Source: Amyelois transitella
Taxonomy: Eukaryota > Arthropoda > Insecta > Lepidoptera > Pyralidae
Length of the DNA: 64,000 nucleotides
Assembly: GCF_032362555.1 (NCBI RefSeq)
Contig: NC_083516.1
Location: 11,061,001 to 11,125,000, forward strand
Direction: 5' to 3'
Shown here: positions 35,201 through 46,609 of the stretch, one piece after another
How positions within the stretch are numbered: position 1 is the first letter of the stretch
Layout: every line of letters starts with the position of its first letter
The notes under the pieces: generated by a model
Seen by the model: the letters and a program-made list of their open reading frames with translations, nothing else
Told to the model about the DNA's origin: nothing
Databases searched by the model: none
Program-made: the position numbers and the translations under genes

Positions 35201-38200
35201 TCAGGCCCCTCTCCAGATAGGTGAGAATGTAACCAGTGACTAAAGCTTCAACATTGGTCTTAAGGAGTTTTTAGCAAAGTAGATGTTCCCCTATATAAGG
35301 TTTAAATCTTATTCACGAACTAAGAAAAAACTAGTTTAGAGTCAATTCATCATTTAGTCGCTTTTTGTGACAAATGAAGGAAAAATTTTCTTCTAGAAAT
35401 TACAAGTCTTGATGGATGAAATGGGTTAAAGAAAACATATAACGTACTGAGCTAGGAAATGAAATTATATGTTCGTAATTTAATTGTCAACAAATGAATT
35501 AATAGATTAAATTCAGCTTACTGATTGAGTTGCTGATCTTCCTCGAAGTAGTGATACTCAGCCATTTCTTCTTCAGCACGAAGTCGGAGGTGAATCCCAG
35601 AGGGAAGCTCATCAAGTACATGCCGAGGTAAGGCAAAGCTGACATCACTCCGTTCTAAAAATTTGTAAAGGTAATAAGTTTTACTTTTGCCCCAGGAGTT
35701 TACACGTGGTTTATCAAATGTCAAGTCATGATTATAGAGTTTATATATAATCATGACTCGGCAGTTGATAAATCAGGCGATTACATGAAGCGAGTTCTGA
35801 CTGACCATTGCTTGCCAAGAGAAAAATTACTTTTACTTATAAAAATATTATAATCTGTGTATAAACTTGGGATTCTTCTTGCAGGTTGCGATGGGCTAGC
35901 AACCTGTCACTTTTTGACTCTCAATTCCATCAGTAAGCCAGTCAGCTGAACGTGGCCTTTCAGTATTTGGAGACTGTTGGCTCTGGCTACCCCGCAAAGA
36001 ATTGTATTGATTGATTTGGTTGTATGCATGTAGGTACCAGTTTGTATGTATCTGAGTCGACTTTTACTTTATTCACGGGAAACTGATAAGTCTCTTAAGT
36101 TCTCTTTTAACATAAGCATTTGATTTTACCTAGCCTTGTGTTTTTATTCCGTTTTATAACTTCTTCGCTAACTTATACCGCCTTTTTATGTGGCATCGGC
36201 ATTGAAGGTAACAAATTACAATCATTTGACGGCCTCTGTGGTGCAGCGGTAGTACGCTTGCCTGTGACACCGGAGGTCTCAGGTTCGAATCCCGGCCAGG
36301 GTAGGATGAGAAAAGATTTTTTTTTATTGGCCTGGGTCTTGGACTTTCATCTATATAAGTATTTATTATGAAATATAGTATCGTTGAGTTAGTATCACGT
36401 AACACAAGTCTCGAACTTACTTCGAGGCTAACTCAATCCGTGTAATTTGTTCCGTATATATTTATTTATTATTTCACAAATGTCCCATTATAACTTTAAA
36501 AATAAAATTATTATTACTGATTTGATGTCGACTCCAAGAACTCTGTTCATATACGAAGGTATTTCGGTCATGAGAGTCCAGAATCCCCAGTTGTGTCCGC
36601 AGTGGGTGATCAGGAGAGACAGGAACGGCAACGATGTGAAAATGGATTTCCAGGGCGTTTTTAATTTCTGAAACAAACAATGAATTTTAATATAATGACA
36701 TAATAGAATTATCTTTTATACAACTCGACCGTCCATGAACTATGTACTGGTCAGGTTTGCATACATGTAATGATAAGTATCTGCTATTTTGATTTCAATT
36801 TGATTTTCACTTTTAAAAGTGCATTGCAAAGAACAGTTTAAAGAACAGATAAATTGTGCGTCAAAATTTCCTGAATGTTGCTGTCAGACGAAGAGTAAAT
36901 CTTAAAATTTATGCATTGTTTTAAAGTAAAATATTTAGTACATACATACATACATGTAATCACGTTGATATCCATTGCGGGGTAAACAGAGCCAACAGTT
37001 TTGAAATTACTCATAGGCCACGTTCAGCTGTTTGGCTTAATTATAGAATTGAGATTCATATAGTGACAAGTTGCTCGCCCGTCGCCTAAAAGAAGAATCC
37101 CAAGTTTAAAAGCCTTCCCCTTAGTTGCCTTATACGATATCCATGGGAAAAAGATTGAGTGCTCCAATCCTTTTTCTATTAGAACCGGAAACCACACGGC
37201 AAAAATATTTAGTAAAAATAATCAGTCGTGTGAAAAGTTTAGCTACACTTCAGCGAACTCCAGTTATTATAAGCATACCTTCTGCACCCCGACTTGCCCT
37301 AGCGAATTTTCAATATACGCCTTCTCCTCCACGCTGATGATCTTCGAGGTCTTCGGCGTGGATGACCCTATGAACATGTAGAGGACAGTCCACACGGCCC
37401 CCAGACTGCCCATGGTGTAGAAGATGGCCGGCCACCCCCAGTAGTCTGCTATGTAGCCAGATATTATGAGCTGTAGTGCTGTGCCGAGCTGACCTCCTGT
37501 CACAGAAAATACACACATACATATGGTCACGTCTATATCCCATGCGGGTAAACAGAGCCTCGCCGGTTTCGGGTACTCTATATACACCGGGTATAGTATA
37601 TACTATCTTAGTTTTTGTAAAAACTTGTAATTTACTATAAATACCATAATCTGTTTAAATATTGATTGTTTAATTACATACATACATATGGTCACGTCTA
37701 TATCCCTTGTGGGGTAGACAGAGCCAACAGTCTTGAAGACTAAATGGCCACGTTCAGCTATTTGGCATAATGATAGAATTGAGATTGAAATAGTGACAGG
37801 TTGCTAGCCCATCGCCTAAAAGAAGAATCCCAAGTTTATAAGCCTATCCCTTAGTCGCCTTTTACGCCGTGTGGTTCCCGGCATTAATACAAAAAAGAAT
37901 AGGACCACTCCATCTCTTTCCCTTGGATGTCACAGAAAATTGATAAGTATTCAATTATTCTCTCGTCCACATTCTATTCTAAGTTTGGATAATTATGAAG
38001 TTGACGTTGTTGAAGAGAATGCTGCAGTGCAGTTTGTTACCGCTTCTTCTGCACTGACGCCTTGGAAGCGGCAGTAAACTTAGTTTTAAGTAATTTATTT
38101 TACGTCAACCAATGTTGTTAAACCATACGTTTTGACAATTATTAAGCGATATGAAGTATCCTATAATAATGAATAAAACACAATTTTGAATTTTGAATAA

Positions 38201-41200
38201 TTTAAGCATTTAAGGTTTGAAATCTTTCTGCCTTGCCTTTAGTTAAAGACAAAAAATGAAATATCACATACTACAAATGTGTATATATTTGTGATGAACG
38301 TTGTCGCTTCATCACTTATAAACTTTGAAACTTTGAAGTTGGCTAAAGATAGCAATAAAACTACTTTGCATGTTGTGAAAACAAAAACATTGATTTTGCC
38401 GTTAGCAGCTTATATATTTACATACATACATACATACATATTGTCACGTCTATATCCCTTGCGGGGTAGACAGAGCCAACAGTCTTGAAAAGACTGAATG
38501 GCCACGTTCAGCTATTTGGCTTTATGATAGAATTGAGATTCAAATAGTGACAGGTTGCTAGCCCATCGCCTAAAAAAGAATCCCAATTTTGTAAGCCTAT
38601 CCCTTATATATTTACTGCAGATATATTTCTGCTATTATGTTTCTTAACATAATTTCTTAACATAACATATTTTGCTATATAAAGAACTCACCCGAGTACA
38701 CTAACGTCCCAAGTCGACTCTTCTCTTCCAACGGCACCCATTTTCCAATCACGTTGTGTACTGATGGAAACAGCAGTCCTTGAGACAGACCTTGGACCAC
38801 TCTGCAGGCACAAACCAACTTCCAGCCGCCCTTGAGAGATATATGTATATATTTTAATAACCACAAATTGAACAGTGCCGTGTGGTTCCCGACACCAGTA
38901 CAAAAATTAACAGTACCACTGCATCACTTTCCTATGGATGTCTTAAAAAGCGACTAAGGGATAAGCTTACAAACTTGGTATTCTTTTTTTAGGCGATGGG
39001 CTAGCAAACTGTCACTATTTGAATCTCAATTCTATCTTAAAGCCAAATAGCTGAGGGTGGCCTATCAGTCTTTTCAAGACTGTTGGCTCTGTCTACCCCA
39101 CAAGAGATATAGACGTGACCATATGTATGTATGTATGTAATTGAACAATCAATATTCAAACAGATTATGGTTTGATATTTATAGTAAATTACAAGTTTTA
39201 CAAAAAACAAGATAGTATATACTATACCCGGTGTATATAGAATACCCGAAACCGCCGAGCTTGCACGAAGAGAGTTATGAATGTGGATGAAGCGAAGGAA
39301 GTATGCAAAGGTCGTGGCAAGTGGAAAGGTGTAGTCTCTGCCTACCTCTCCGGGAAAAGGCGTGATTTTATGTATGTATGTATGTTTATACTATAACTTG
39401 CTTATTATTTAAGAACCTGAAAACCATGCACACAAATTCATATTACATACATTTGACCCACGCCGTAGTAAATGTACGATAAGATTCTCTGTCTAAGGAT
39501 TTAGGATACTGTTGTCCCGTTGACCTTTTATTGGAACGTCAAAGCTTTGATCCAAGGTAGGTTACACGTTAATTTTAAACTTTGAATATTACTGGAGCCA
39601 AACCATATTAACATAATTTACTATATGATCAAACAAATATGACAAATTATAATTAAAATAAGACACATTGCTATTATAATTGAAGAGGCGTTATGATGTT
39701 TATGTTAGGATCTTTGAAAGACGGACCGGAAAAAGTGATAATATCTACCGACATACATACACCCACAAACAAACCTTTCGGACGAAATTCAGCCGAAGAA
39801 CATACAAAGAACACACTGCCTATAAATACCATCTGTTTGAATAGGATAATTTCCAAGTCAATCTATCATATAATAAATATAAGATTATAAAATAAAGAAG
39901 AATAGCTTATTTTGCCTAAAACTTCACTTCCAGTGGCAATTACAAAAAAAGTTTCTAAATGTATTGTCTTAATGTCAAATTTTGAAAATTGTTAAGGATT
40001 TTTGAATAGTTACGAACAGATTTACATACATATAATCTAGTCGTTATCCCTAACGGGGTGCGCAGAGCCAGTCGTCTTTAAGAGACTGAAAGGCCACGAG
40101 ATTCAAATAGTGACAGGTTGAAACTCGTCGCTTAAAAGAGAACTCCCAAGTTTAATACTCGTAACGTTATCCTTGATTGACTTGTAAAATCCCCACGGTA
40201 AGAGACACAGCTGGTATTTTTTTTTCGCTACCACCAATGAAAGTTTGTATGGACAAAAATATTCCTTCTTCACAACTGGTTGCGAAACAAGATTCCTTCT
40301 TCACAACTGATTGCGAAGAGTTTATAAAGAATACTTACAAAATGAGCCCCAATTGGCAGCAAGAGAGAAGCCGCCGAGTTGATACCAATGCACAACACAA
40401 TGAGAATCTTGCTGCCGAACCTCGCAGCCAGCTCGCCTCCGGGGATTTGAAGGATGACGTAGCCCCAGAAGAAGGATGACAGGATGACACTCTGAGTTTG
40501 GACGCTCCAGTCGAATGACTGTAAATAAATTGTTTGACTATTTCATTTCGAAATAAAATTCAATAATTTTAAAGGCAAATTTGTCTTGTGCAGCTTTTAA
40601 ATATAGTCACGTCTATATCCCTTGCGGTGAAGACAGAGCCGACAGTCTTGGCAAAACTAAAAGGCGTTCAGCTCTATGTATGTTTTTAGAATGGAATTAA
40701 GATTGAAATAGTGACAGACTGCTAGCCCATCGCTTACAAGTGGAATCCCAATATTATAAGCCTATACCAAAATATACCAGGTATATACGAGGATTCAATA
40801 TAAGTTAGGTTTCCCTGCAAATATTGCGGAGGTCAGACGGGAATCACATCATTTAAACCTCACTTTTTGTAATTTAACGCAGTCATACAATATCTTACAT
40901 TGCACGAACCATAAGCACATTGAAAACATCCCGGCGGAAGGTCATTTCAAGAGTACCCTAAATTTGGCCTATCAGTCTTTTCAAGACTGTTGGTTCTGTC
41001 TACGTCGCAAGGGATATAGTCGTGATTATTATATGCGTATGTATTTATTTCTCTGTATCTCCCTGGGAAATAAACGTCGTTATAAATGTGACTCCTTTTA
41101 TGGCCAAATAGCTGTAAAGGAACTCCAATTGTGTATTCATGACCTTCTGTCTGTCTGTATGTTATTGCCATTTTATTCGAAGAAAATGTGTACTTTGATA

Positions 41201-44200
41201 ACGAAAGGTAGTGTAATTAATGAGTCACAACAAAATTATACACTACGATTTTGAATTAATTTTGCTTACATTACTTAAGTTATCGTGTTACTATTACGTG
41301 AATCCGTTTGATATGTATAGTATATTATATTGGATAAAACAATCCCTACTTGACTGTTAAGATAACTAATAATCCGCACGACAATAATAAAATACTCGAC
41401 ATTCCTTACGGCACCTGTTTATATTTACTGTTGGTAAAGTCAGCAAAAATTGTACATAATACGAAAACGAGCGATTTTTTTTCCAATTTGTACGTTTATT
41501 TTTTAGAAATCGGCGTTTTCGAGTGCTTTACATCTATTTTCGAGTATTTCATTAATGTTAATGCTGTTCATATTATACAGACAATAAATGTGCACGTGGT
41601 CACCGTGACCGCGACGGATCATTGTAAAAAATTCGAAATTCATACATACATACATACATATGGTCACGTCTATATCCCTTGCGGGGAAGACAGAGCCAAC
41701 AGTCTTGAAAAGACTGAATGGCCACATTCAGCTATTTGGCTTAATGATAGAATTGAGATTCAAATAGTGACAGGTTGCTAGCCATCGCCTAAAAAAGAAT
41801 CCCAAGTTTGTAAGCCTATCCCTTAGTCGCCTTTAACGACATCCATGGGAAAGAGATGGAGTGGTCCTATTCTTTTTTGTATTGGTGCCGGGAACCACAC
41901 GGCAATTCGAAATGCTCGAGATAAAAGAAAGGTACGTTACGTGCGCGTTTAATACCTCCATTATTTATAAATAGTCAGTTATAATCAGTTACCTAATAAA
42001 AATGTTTTAGTAAGGACAGGTAGGTATCCTAATTTGGAAAACCAAACTATACGCATTAAGAGATCATACTGTCATTGAACCGTTTGTATTCTTAACGATC
42101 ATGAGAGAACAGTTTCAAATTGTTATGATCACCAAATTCATCATTCATTTCGTGTAAATAAAAACATACATACATATGGTCACGTCTACATCCCTTGCGG
42201 GGTAGACAGCGCCAACAGTCTTGAAAAGATTTAGCAAATAAACAAAAATATATTACCTATAGACCAGCGGACAGTTTCAATAAGATAAATTATCTCAACA
42301 ACTACGTGGTCTGATAATACACTCTATCTAAGATATCTCACTGTATACTGATAAGAGAGGATTATCTGCTCATTCTTATCGCAGCATCAATGATTTGACA
42401 CGTGCTATCGGGCAGAAATCAGTGACGTTTTCAATTGTTACAACGTGATATACAAGTTTACAGTATTCTGAAGTGGTGAATAAGTTACCAATTTTCCAAT
42501 TTCTTGCTTGAGAATTATGGAAATATCTAAATGTTTTTATCTTATATCATGCCTCTACGTCTACTCATCAGACTTACATTTGTATAAATTTATTTTATGC
42601 TTCCTTTTTAAAGGTAATTGCTAAAGACATATCAGGTTCGAAAGGTCAGGTCAAGAGTACCCTATACCTTGCGTGAAACTATTGATGAAACCGGATGAAG
42701 CAAAAGATTGGCAAGACTAAATATGTGGTCTCCGAAGTTCTCCTCCGAGTGATGTATGTAATTATGATATTCAATTCAAAATCTTTATTGCATCATAAAG
42801 TCATACTTATGCATGTGAACTTTTATATGTAAGTGTATTAAGTAATCTATTATTCATATTTATATTATTATTTCGTTTACAGCTATCGCACCACCCGTAC
42901 ATCCATCTCAGTTTGGTCCAAAGGTTTGACTGGCAGAGAATGCCTTAATAAGTCCACCTGAGATACATTTTACGTGCATAAAGTTTAAATAAATACATCA
43001 GTTGAATTACAGTTACATACATACATAAAATCACGCCTTTTTCCCGGAGGGGTAGGCAGAGACTACCTCTTTCCACTTGCCACGATCTCTGCATACTTCC
43101 TTCGCTTCATCCACATTCATAACTCTCTTCATGCAAGCTCAGCGGTTTCGGGTACTTTTGACCTGACCCTTTACCAGGACGTCCTGAATTAAAGTTACTG
43201 TTTATAAATAGGTACAATATGAACCCTGTTGGGCATCGCAATTTTAAAATAATATAGGATGATAGGATAAAGAACAAACCTTACATTGTCATTACTGGCG
43301 TCGGTCATGGCGACGATGGCCATGCTCATGTTGACCCTCATGCTGAAGGCGATCAGCATGGCGAGGAACAGCATCACGGCTTGAAGGTGCCGCACGCCTA
43401 GCATGGACTCTGAAATATTGATTTTGTCTTAAATCATTTCAGGGTGTTTGATGTAAATTTTTCTGATTAATACTTACATATAAACACTTTACCTTACGGG
43501 ATAAACAGAGCCGACAGTTTAGCAAAGAATGAAAGGCCACGTTTAGCTGTATGGCTTAACGATAGAAATGAGATTCGAATAGTGACAGATTGCTAACCAA
43601 TCAACTTCAAGAAGAATCCTAAGTTTATTAGCCTATCCTTTTACGACATTCATGTAAAAGAGATCAAGTGGTCCTATTCTTAACTGCCGGTAACCACACG
43701 GCACATACCATCTGCCTTATGGTGTGAAGAAAAGGTGGCTCCATTGATATGGTGTACGCTTTGCGGAGCCCTTTTCTAGAAGGAGCTATCGAGCTCCTGG
43801 AAAAGGGGGTAGTGATATAGAAACAAAAAGATACCTACTCAAGAAATCTTAAAGGAGGAGGGAGAAGAAAGGAAGCTTTGTTAGAGCCCTTAAATGATTC
43901 GGCGACGATAATCGGAAGGTTGCAGAGATCCCATTACAAAGTCTCGAGAACCATACGACACGCAATGCAAATAAAGGTGTGAAAAAAAATACATTAAAAT
44001 TAAAGAGTAATAAAAATGGCACGAAAATAATATTTATAACTGCACGCCATCGCAATGCCATAGAAGCAAAGGCGCCGCTGTTTAAACAAAAAGTTAATTT
44101 GAACAAAATAAATACTAATTAGGAATACAATTTGCTGCGGAGTTTAGTTAGATTTATAGCTTGGCATTGCAGACTGCGTACAGTGCATTCATCGTGTCTA

Positions 44201-46469
44201 CAGATTAGAGAAAAAGGAGATATAAACAAAATTATATAGAAAATAGTATGCAAGGAATGGCTTGATGACGTGAACATAACTTATGTATAACTACTATATC
44301 TGCTACTGTTTCCAAAACGCAAGCGTAGAAGAAGCGGTGGAACAAACAAACTACAATTAATTATATTTATATACATATAAAACTCTTCCATAACTGAGTG
44401 CAGTCACTCAGTTACGATACAAGTATTTACAATATTAGATCCTAATAAAATTATTAGTAACAGGGTATAAAAAGTTATCGCCACATCTCCTTTTTCGACT
44501 CTTAGCAACAAATTAATGATAGTTCGTGGCAAAGTAAATAGGTACTTTGCTCTTTTTTACTTTCTTTAAACGTTTAAACTATAATTTAAAGAGAATTAAT
44601 GTGGTAGTACGTATTTAACTTCAAATTGAACTACCTTTTCTTTACAGCTCTGACCGTGTTAATTTATTAAAAAAAATCTTAGCCCTTTACTCTTGTTCGT
44701 TTCTATAAAAAGAGAAGCTTTCATTTATCGCGATTGCTATAGCTTAATTTTGTCAAAACAATTTATTATATTTTTTATAACTCAAAAACAAGCTTATACA
44801 TCAAACCAGGGAAAATATTGTAAGGCAAAATAAAAAAGAAAACAAATAAAAATACTACGTCTTTACCCCTTACGGGGTAGGCAAAGCTAACAATCGCACA
44901 AAGGTAGGAATGCCACGTTCAGCGATACGGTTTTTGATGATGATTGTGTCTAAGAAAGGACGTTTAATACATAAATAATATACAATTGAAGCATTACAAT
45001 AAAACAAATTGTACAACAAACAATACTATATATAAAAAAATGTATAACATAAACAAGGCCATGCTGTCATTGAGCGTCGTTTCATTGCGGATTGACGATT
45101 TTAAACACATTTTCCTTATCAGTGAGTGATAGGATGTTATTTGTACCGCGGTATTGAAAATCCGCACTTCCATCCGGTACAAATGGATTCCATTACAAGT
45201 TATAGAGTTTAAATACTTAATCATGCTAGGAAAGGTAATCAGTGTGTAGTAATATTCTCTCGTCTACATTTCTATTCTAAGTTTGGATAATTGTGCCGTG
45301 TGGTTCCCGGCACCAACAGAAAAAAGAATAGGACCACTCCATCTCTCTCCCATGGATGTCGTAAAAGGCGACTAAGGGGTATGCTTATAAACTTGGGATT
45401 CTTCTTTTAGGCGATGGGCTAGCAACCTGTCACTAATTGAACCTAAATTCTATCATTAATGATATGTTTGGATAATTGTGAAGTTGACGTGGTTGAAAAA
45501 AATGCTGCAGTGTAGTTTGTTACCGCTTCTTCTGCACTGACGCTTTGGAACTGGCAGTAAACTTAGTTTTAAGTAATGTATTTGACTCTAGTACATGTAT
45601 GTAGTAAAGCAACGGTTCAAGGGGAAATGCGCAAAGATGAGAGAAAGGTGTATTGTATATAAAGAAATTTCGTCAATGAAACTTTGAAAAGAAAATTGAG
45701 AGTGATCTGGGGTGTTTAATAGTATGTATATAATTTCTTTTCAAATTGATCCACACATTGGGACTCGTATTTACATTATTAGGAAAAACATGGATGATTG
45801 CATAATTTCATAGTATTTATTTTTCCAGCGTGATCATGACTTATAAACTCTATAGCCGTAAGTATTTGAACCAGTTTATTTGTTAATTACGTCTTGCTGG
45901 TATATCGTTCTTTGCTTACAACTATAAAAACTGTCACTTTTAACGCTCTGTTGTCTGTTATACACCAGAACATCAAAAAAAATTACAGATTTTTCGTTTT
46001 GTTAACTACTTATCGCGTCAGATTGAAAAAAAAATGTATTTTTATAAAACATGGAATCCATTATTTGTATGGAAAATTATTAGATTTATTTTTAATAAGT
46101 AGTATCGGAAAACAGAATAGGACCACTCCATCTCTTTTCCATGGATGTCGTAAAAGGCAACTAAGGGATAGGATTACAAAGTTGGGATTCTTTTTAAGGC
46201 GATGGGCTAGCAACCTGTCACTATTTGAATCTCAATTCTATCATTAAGCCAAAAATCTGAACGTGGCCATTCAGTCTTTTCAAGATTTTTGGCTCTGTCT
46301 ACCCCGCAAGGGATATAGACGTGACCATATGTATGTATGTTTTATAAATAGGTTGAATGTAAAACCACATAAAATTAGGAGAACAACTGAAAATAATTAA
46401 TATCGTCAAAATAACGCAAAACTTACTTGGTTTTGTAACTTCACTAACAGCATCTAATTTGGCACTCAT
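32206..46469 (-). CDS. SLC17-like MFS transporter A (putative inorganic phosphate cotransporter), 11 exons, 465 aa
   Basis: Exons in transcript order: 46469-46427, 43409-43285, 40518-40339, 38830-38692, 37496-37279, 36667-36518, 35654-35522, 34743-34622, 33805-33686, 33071-32930, and a short terminal exon 32231-32206. Phases join without a break (1398 nt). Family marks: MLGVRHLQAVMLF then MRVNMSMAIVAM in TM1; SFFWGYVILQIPGGELA with RFGSK in TM2 and the following loop; RVVQGLSQGLLFPSVHN with KWVPLEEKSRL in TM4-5; HCGHNWGFWTLMTEIPSYM in TM7; SPNFASTLMGITN in the C-terminal half. This is the anion:cation symporter / SLC17 group; insect members are usually annotated as inorganic phosphate cotransporters or sialin-like, and the real substrate is unknown. 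The terminal exon (DIKMEKAV then TGA) is inferred from a strong acceptor (TTTTTCAG) and phase; reading through the last donor would instead stop at about 32908. Introns hold many family A repeats. Confidence 0.88.
32680..32908 (+). repeat. Family A copy, degenerate
   Basis: GCCGTGTGGTTCTCGGCACT through GGATTCTTTTAGGCGCTTGG to AAGACGAGATTACTCGTAT. Lies just downstream of exon 10 of transporter A, within its last intron if the short terminal exon is right. Confidence 0.7.
33102..33420 (-). repeat. RTE/Helitron-type 3' end, antisense
   Basis: Begins ACTAGCTTTTACCCGCGGCT, whose complement (GCCGCGGGTAAAAGCTAGT) is the typical end of several lepidopteran non-autonomous elements. The inner body was not classified. 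Confidence 0.45.
33491..33532. repeat. 42 bp palindrome
   Basis: Arms TAATAGCATTATCT (33491-33504) and AGATAATGCTATTA (33519-33532). The centre pairs further (ATAGT-AG-ACTAT) with one T/T mismatch. Inside a transporter A intron. Confidence 0.85.
33845..34110 (+). mobile_element. Family A SINE-like element, full length
   Basis: GCCGTGTGGTTCCCGACACC to ATGCATGTATGTA, about 40 bp from exon 9 of transporter A. A second piece in the opposite direction follows at 34190-34320 (GGGGTAGACAGAGTCAACAA ...). Confidence 0.85.
34826..35103 (+). mobile_element. Family A SINE-like element, full length with tail insertion
   Basis: GCCGTGTGGCTCCCGGCACC to CATATGTATGTATGTA. About 16 extra bases (CTATATTCCTTATATA) sit within the GATATAGACGTGA block. 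Confidence 0.85.
35710..35772. repeat. Imperfect palindrome
   Basis: Inner arms AGTCATGATTATA (35724-35736) / TATAATCATGACT (35746-35758). Outer arms TTTATCAA (35710-35717) / TTGATAAA (35765-35772). Confidence 0.75.
35855..36045 (+). repeat. Family A fragment, diverged
   Basis: AAACTTGGGATTCTTCTTGC, GATGGGCTAGCAACCTGTCA, CTGAACGTGGCCTTTCAGTA; ends near TGTATGCATGTAGGTA. Confidence 0.7.
36230..36455 (+). mobile_element. tRNA-derived SINE (first type)
   Basis: GACGGCCTCTGTGGTGCAGC, B-box AGGTTCGAATCCC, tail ACAAGTCTCGAACTTACTTC then TGTAATTTGTTCC. In an intron of transporter A. Confidence 0.88.
36939..37201 (-). mobile_element. Family A SINE-like element, full length
   Basis: TACATACATACATGTAATCA to AACCACACGGCA. 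Confidence 0.85.
37511..37927 (-). mobile_element. Composite family A insertion with 13 bp TSD, 5' inversion and transduced flank
   Basis: TGTCACAGAAAAT lies at 37498-37510 and 37928-37940. In minus-strand order the insert is: the first ~62 bp of family A inverted (37927-37866), the rest of family A direct from GTAAAAGGCG (37865-about 37675), about 105 bp of non-SINE DNA, a few bases of LINE (TACCCGAAACCGG), and a second family A tail (GGGATATAGACGTGACC, TATG). The 105 bp and LINE bases recur at 39140-39255 in the same relation to a family A copy. The inner copy of the TSD contains the polypyrimidine tract and the A of the splice acceptor of exon 5 of transporter A. Confidence 0.75.
37941..38220 (+). 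repeat. LINE 3'-end-like repeat
   Basis: CTAAGTTTGGATAATTATG, GCAGTGCAGTTTGTTACCGC, TTCTGCACTGACGCC, then ATGAATAAAACACAATTTTG with a TTTTGAA-type tail. A second copy, interrupted by a family A insertion, is at about 45237-45590. Pieces in the other orientation lie near 14165-14225 and 44318-44350. Confidence 0.6.
38418..38609 (-). repeat. Family A copy, 5' end missing
   Basis: ACATACATACATACATACAT to GTAAGCCTATCCCTTATA. Confidence 0.85.
38877..39137 (+). mobile_element. Family A SINE-like element, full length
   Basis: GCCGTGTGGTTCCCGACACC to ATGTATGTATGTATGT, 47 bp from exon 4 of transporter A. Followed by the 105 bp segment (39140-39235) and LINE piece (39236-39388) that recur inverted at 37511-37675. 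Confidence 0.88.
39236..39388 (+). mobile_element. LINE 3'-end fragment
   Basis: ATACCCGAAACCGCCGAGCT to GCGTGATTTTATGTATGTAT. Confidence 0.82.
40022..40205 (-). repeat. Family A fragment, diverged
   Basis: TTACATACATATAATCTAGT, GGGGTGCGCAGAGCCAG, GAGATTCAAATAGTGACAGG. Followed at about 40259-40318 by a local ~31 bp tandem duplication containing TTCCTTCTTCACAACTG. Confidence 0.65.
40600..40770 (-). repeat. Family A fragment, diverged
   Basis: ATATAGTCACGTCTATATCC, AGACAGAGCCGACAGTCTTG, AATAGTGACAGACTGCTAGC. Confidence 0.65.
40962..41045 (+). repeat. Short family A tail
   Basis: TTTGGCCTATCAGTCTTTTC to GTGATTATTATATGCGTATG, joined to a LINE scrap (AGGTCATTTCAAGAGTACCC). Confidence 0.65.
41640..41903 (-). 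mobile_element. Family A SINE-like element, full length with perfect 10 bp TSD
   Basis: AATTCGAAAT at 41630-41639 and 41904-41913 brackets a 264 bp copy from (CATA)n to CCACACGGC. A good reference for element ends. Confidence 0.92.
42163..42235 (-). repeat. Short family A tail, antisense
   Basis: AACATACATACATATGGTCA to CCAACAGTCTTGAAAAGA; 5'-truncated. Confidence 0.75.
42640..42755 (+). repeat. LINE 3'-end scrap, diverged
   Basis: AAGGTCAGGTCAAGAGTACC and GGATGAAGCAAAAGATTGG keep LINE order; the end is shortened. Confidence 0.55.
42770..42975 (-). repeat. Antisense 3' end of another LINE
   Basis: Minus strand reads CCAGTCAAACCTTTGGACCA, GAGATGGATGTACGGGTGG and ends CAATAAAGATTTTGAATTG, a common pattern of moth LINE 3' ends. 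Confidence 0.55.
43013..43187 (-). mobile_element. LINE 3'-end fragment
   Basis: Close match, antisense, to 15420-15600: TACATACATACATAAAATCA, GGAGGGGTAGGCAGAGACTA, TTTACCAGGACGTCCTG. Confidence 0.85.
43474..43710 (-). repeat. Family A copy, diverged
   Basis: TTACGGGATAAACAGAGCCG through AGATTCGAATAGTGACAG to GGTAACCACACGGCAC. Confidence 0.7.
44848..44945 (-). repeat. Short family A tail, diverged
   Basis: CTACGTCTTTACCCCTTACG, GGCAAAGCTAACAATCGC, GCCACGTTCAGCGATACGG. Confidence 0.6.
45296..45465 (+). mobile_element. 3'-truncated family A copy with 15 bp TSD inside another repeat
   Basis: GTTTGGATAATTGTG at 45281-45295 and 45466-45480. The element starts CCGTGTGGTTCCCGGC and stops after TCTATCATTAATGATAT, lacking its last ~100 bp and the (TATG)n tail. 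The uninterrupted site survives at about 37980-38000 (AAGTTTGGATAATTATGAAG). Confidence 0.85.
46107..46341 (+). repeat. Family A copy, 5' tip missing
   Basis: TCGGAAAACAGAATAGGACC to CATATGTATGTATGT, ending about 80 bp from exon 1 of transporter A. Confidence 0.82.
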
Positions 46470-46609
46470 TTTGGTAAATTAAAATTAAATATAAAGCCAA
46501 TTATAGAATAACTAGTTTGTTTTTATTTTTTTTTGTTAAAATAATCTATTATCTATCAAAATAATTATCAACTCATTGTAACTAAATAAAAATAAAAAAA
46601 AAAGATACT

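Noticed and set aside
37865-37870. Head-to-head junction of two separate SINE insertions
   Set aside because: The two parts are complementary halves of one element without loss at the junction and share one TSD pair, so a single insertion with 5' inversion explains it better.
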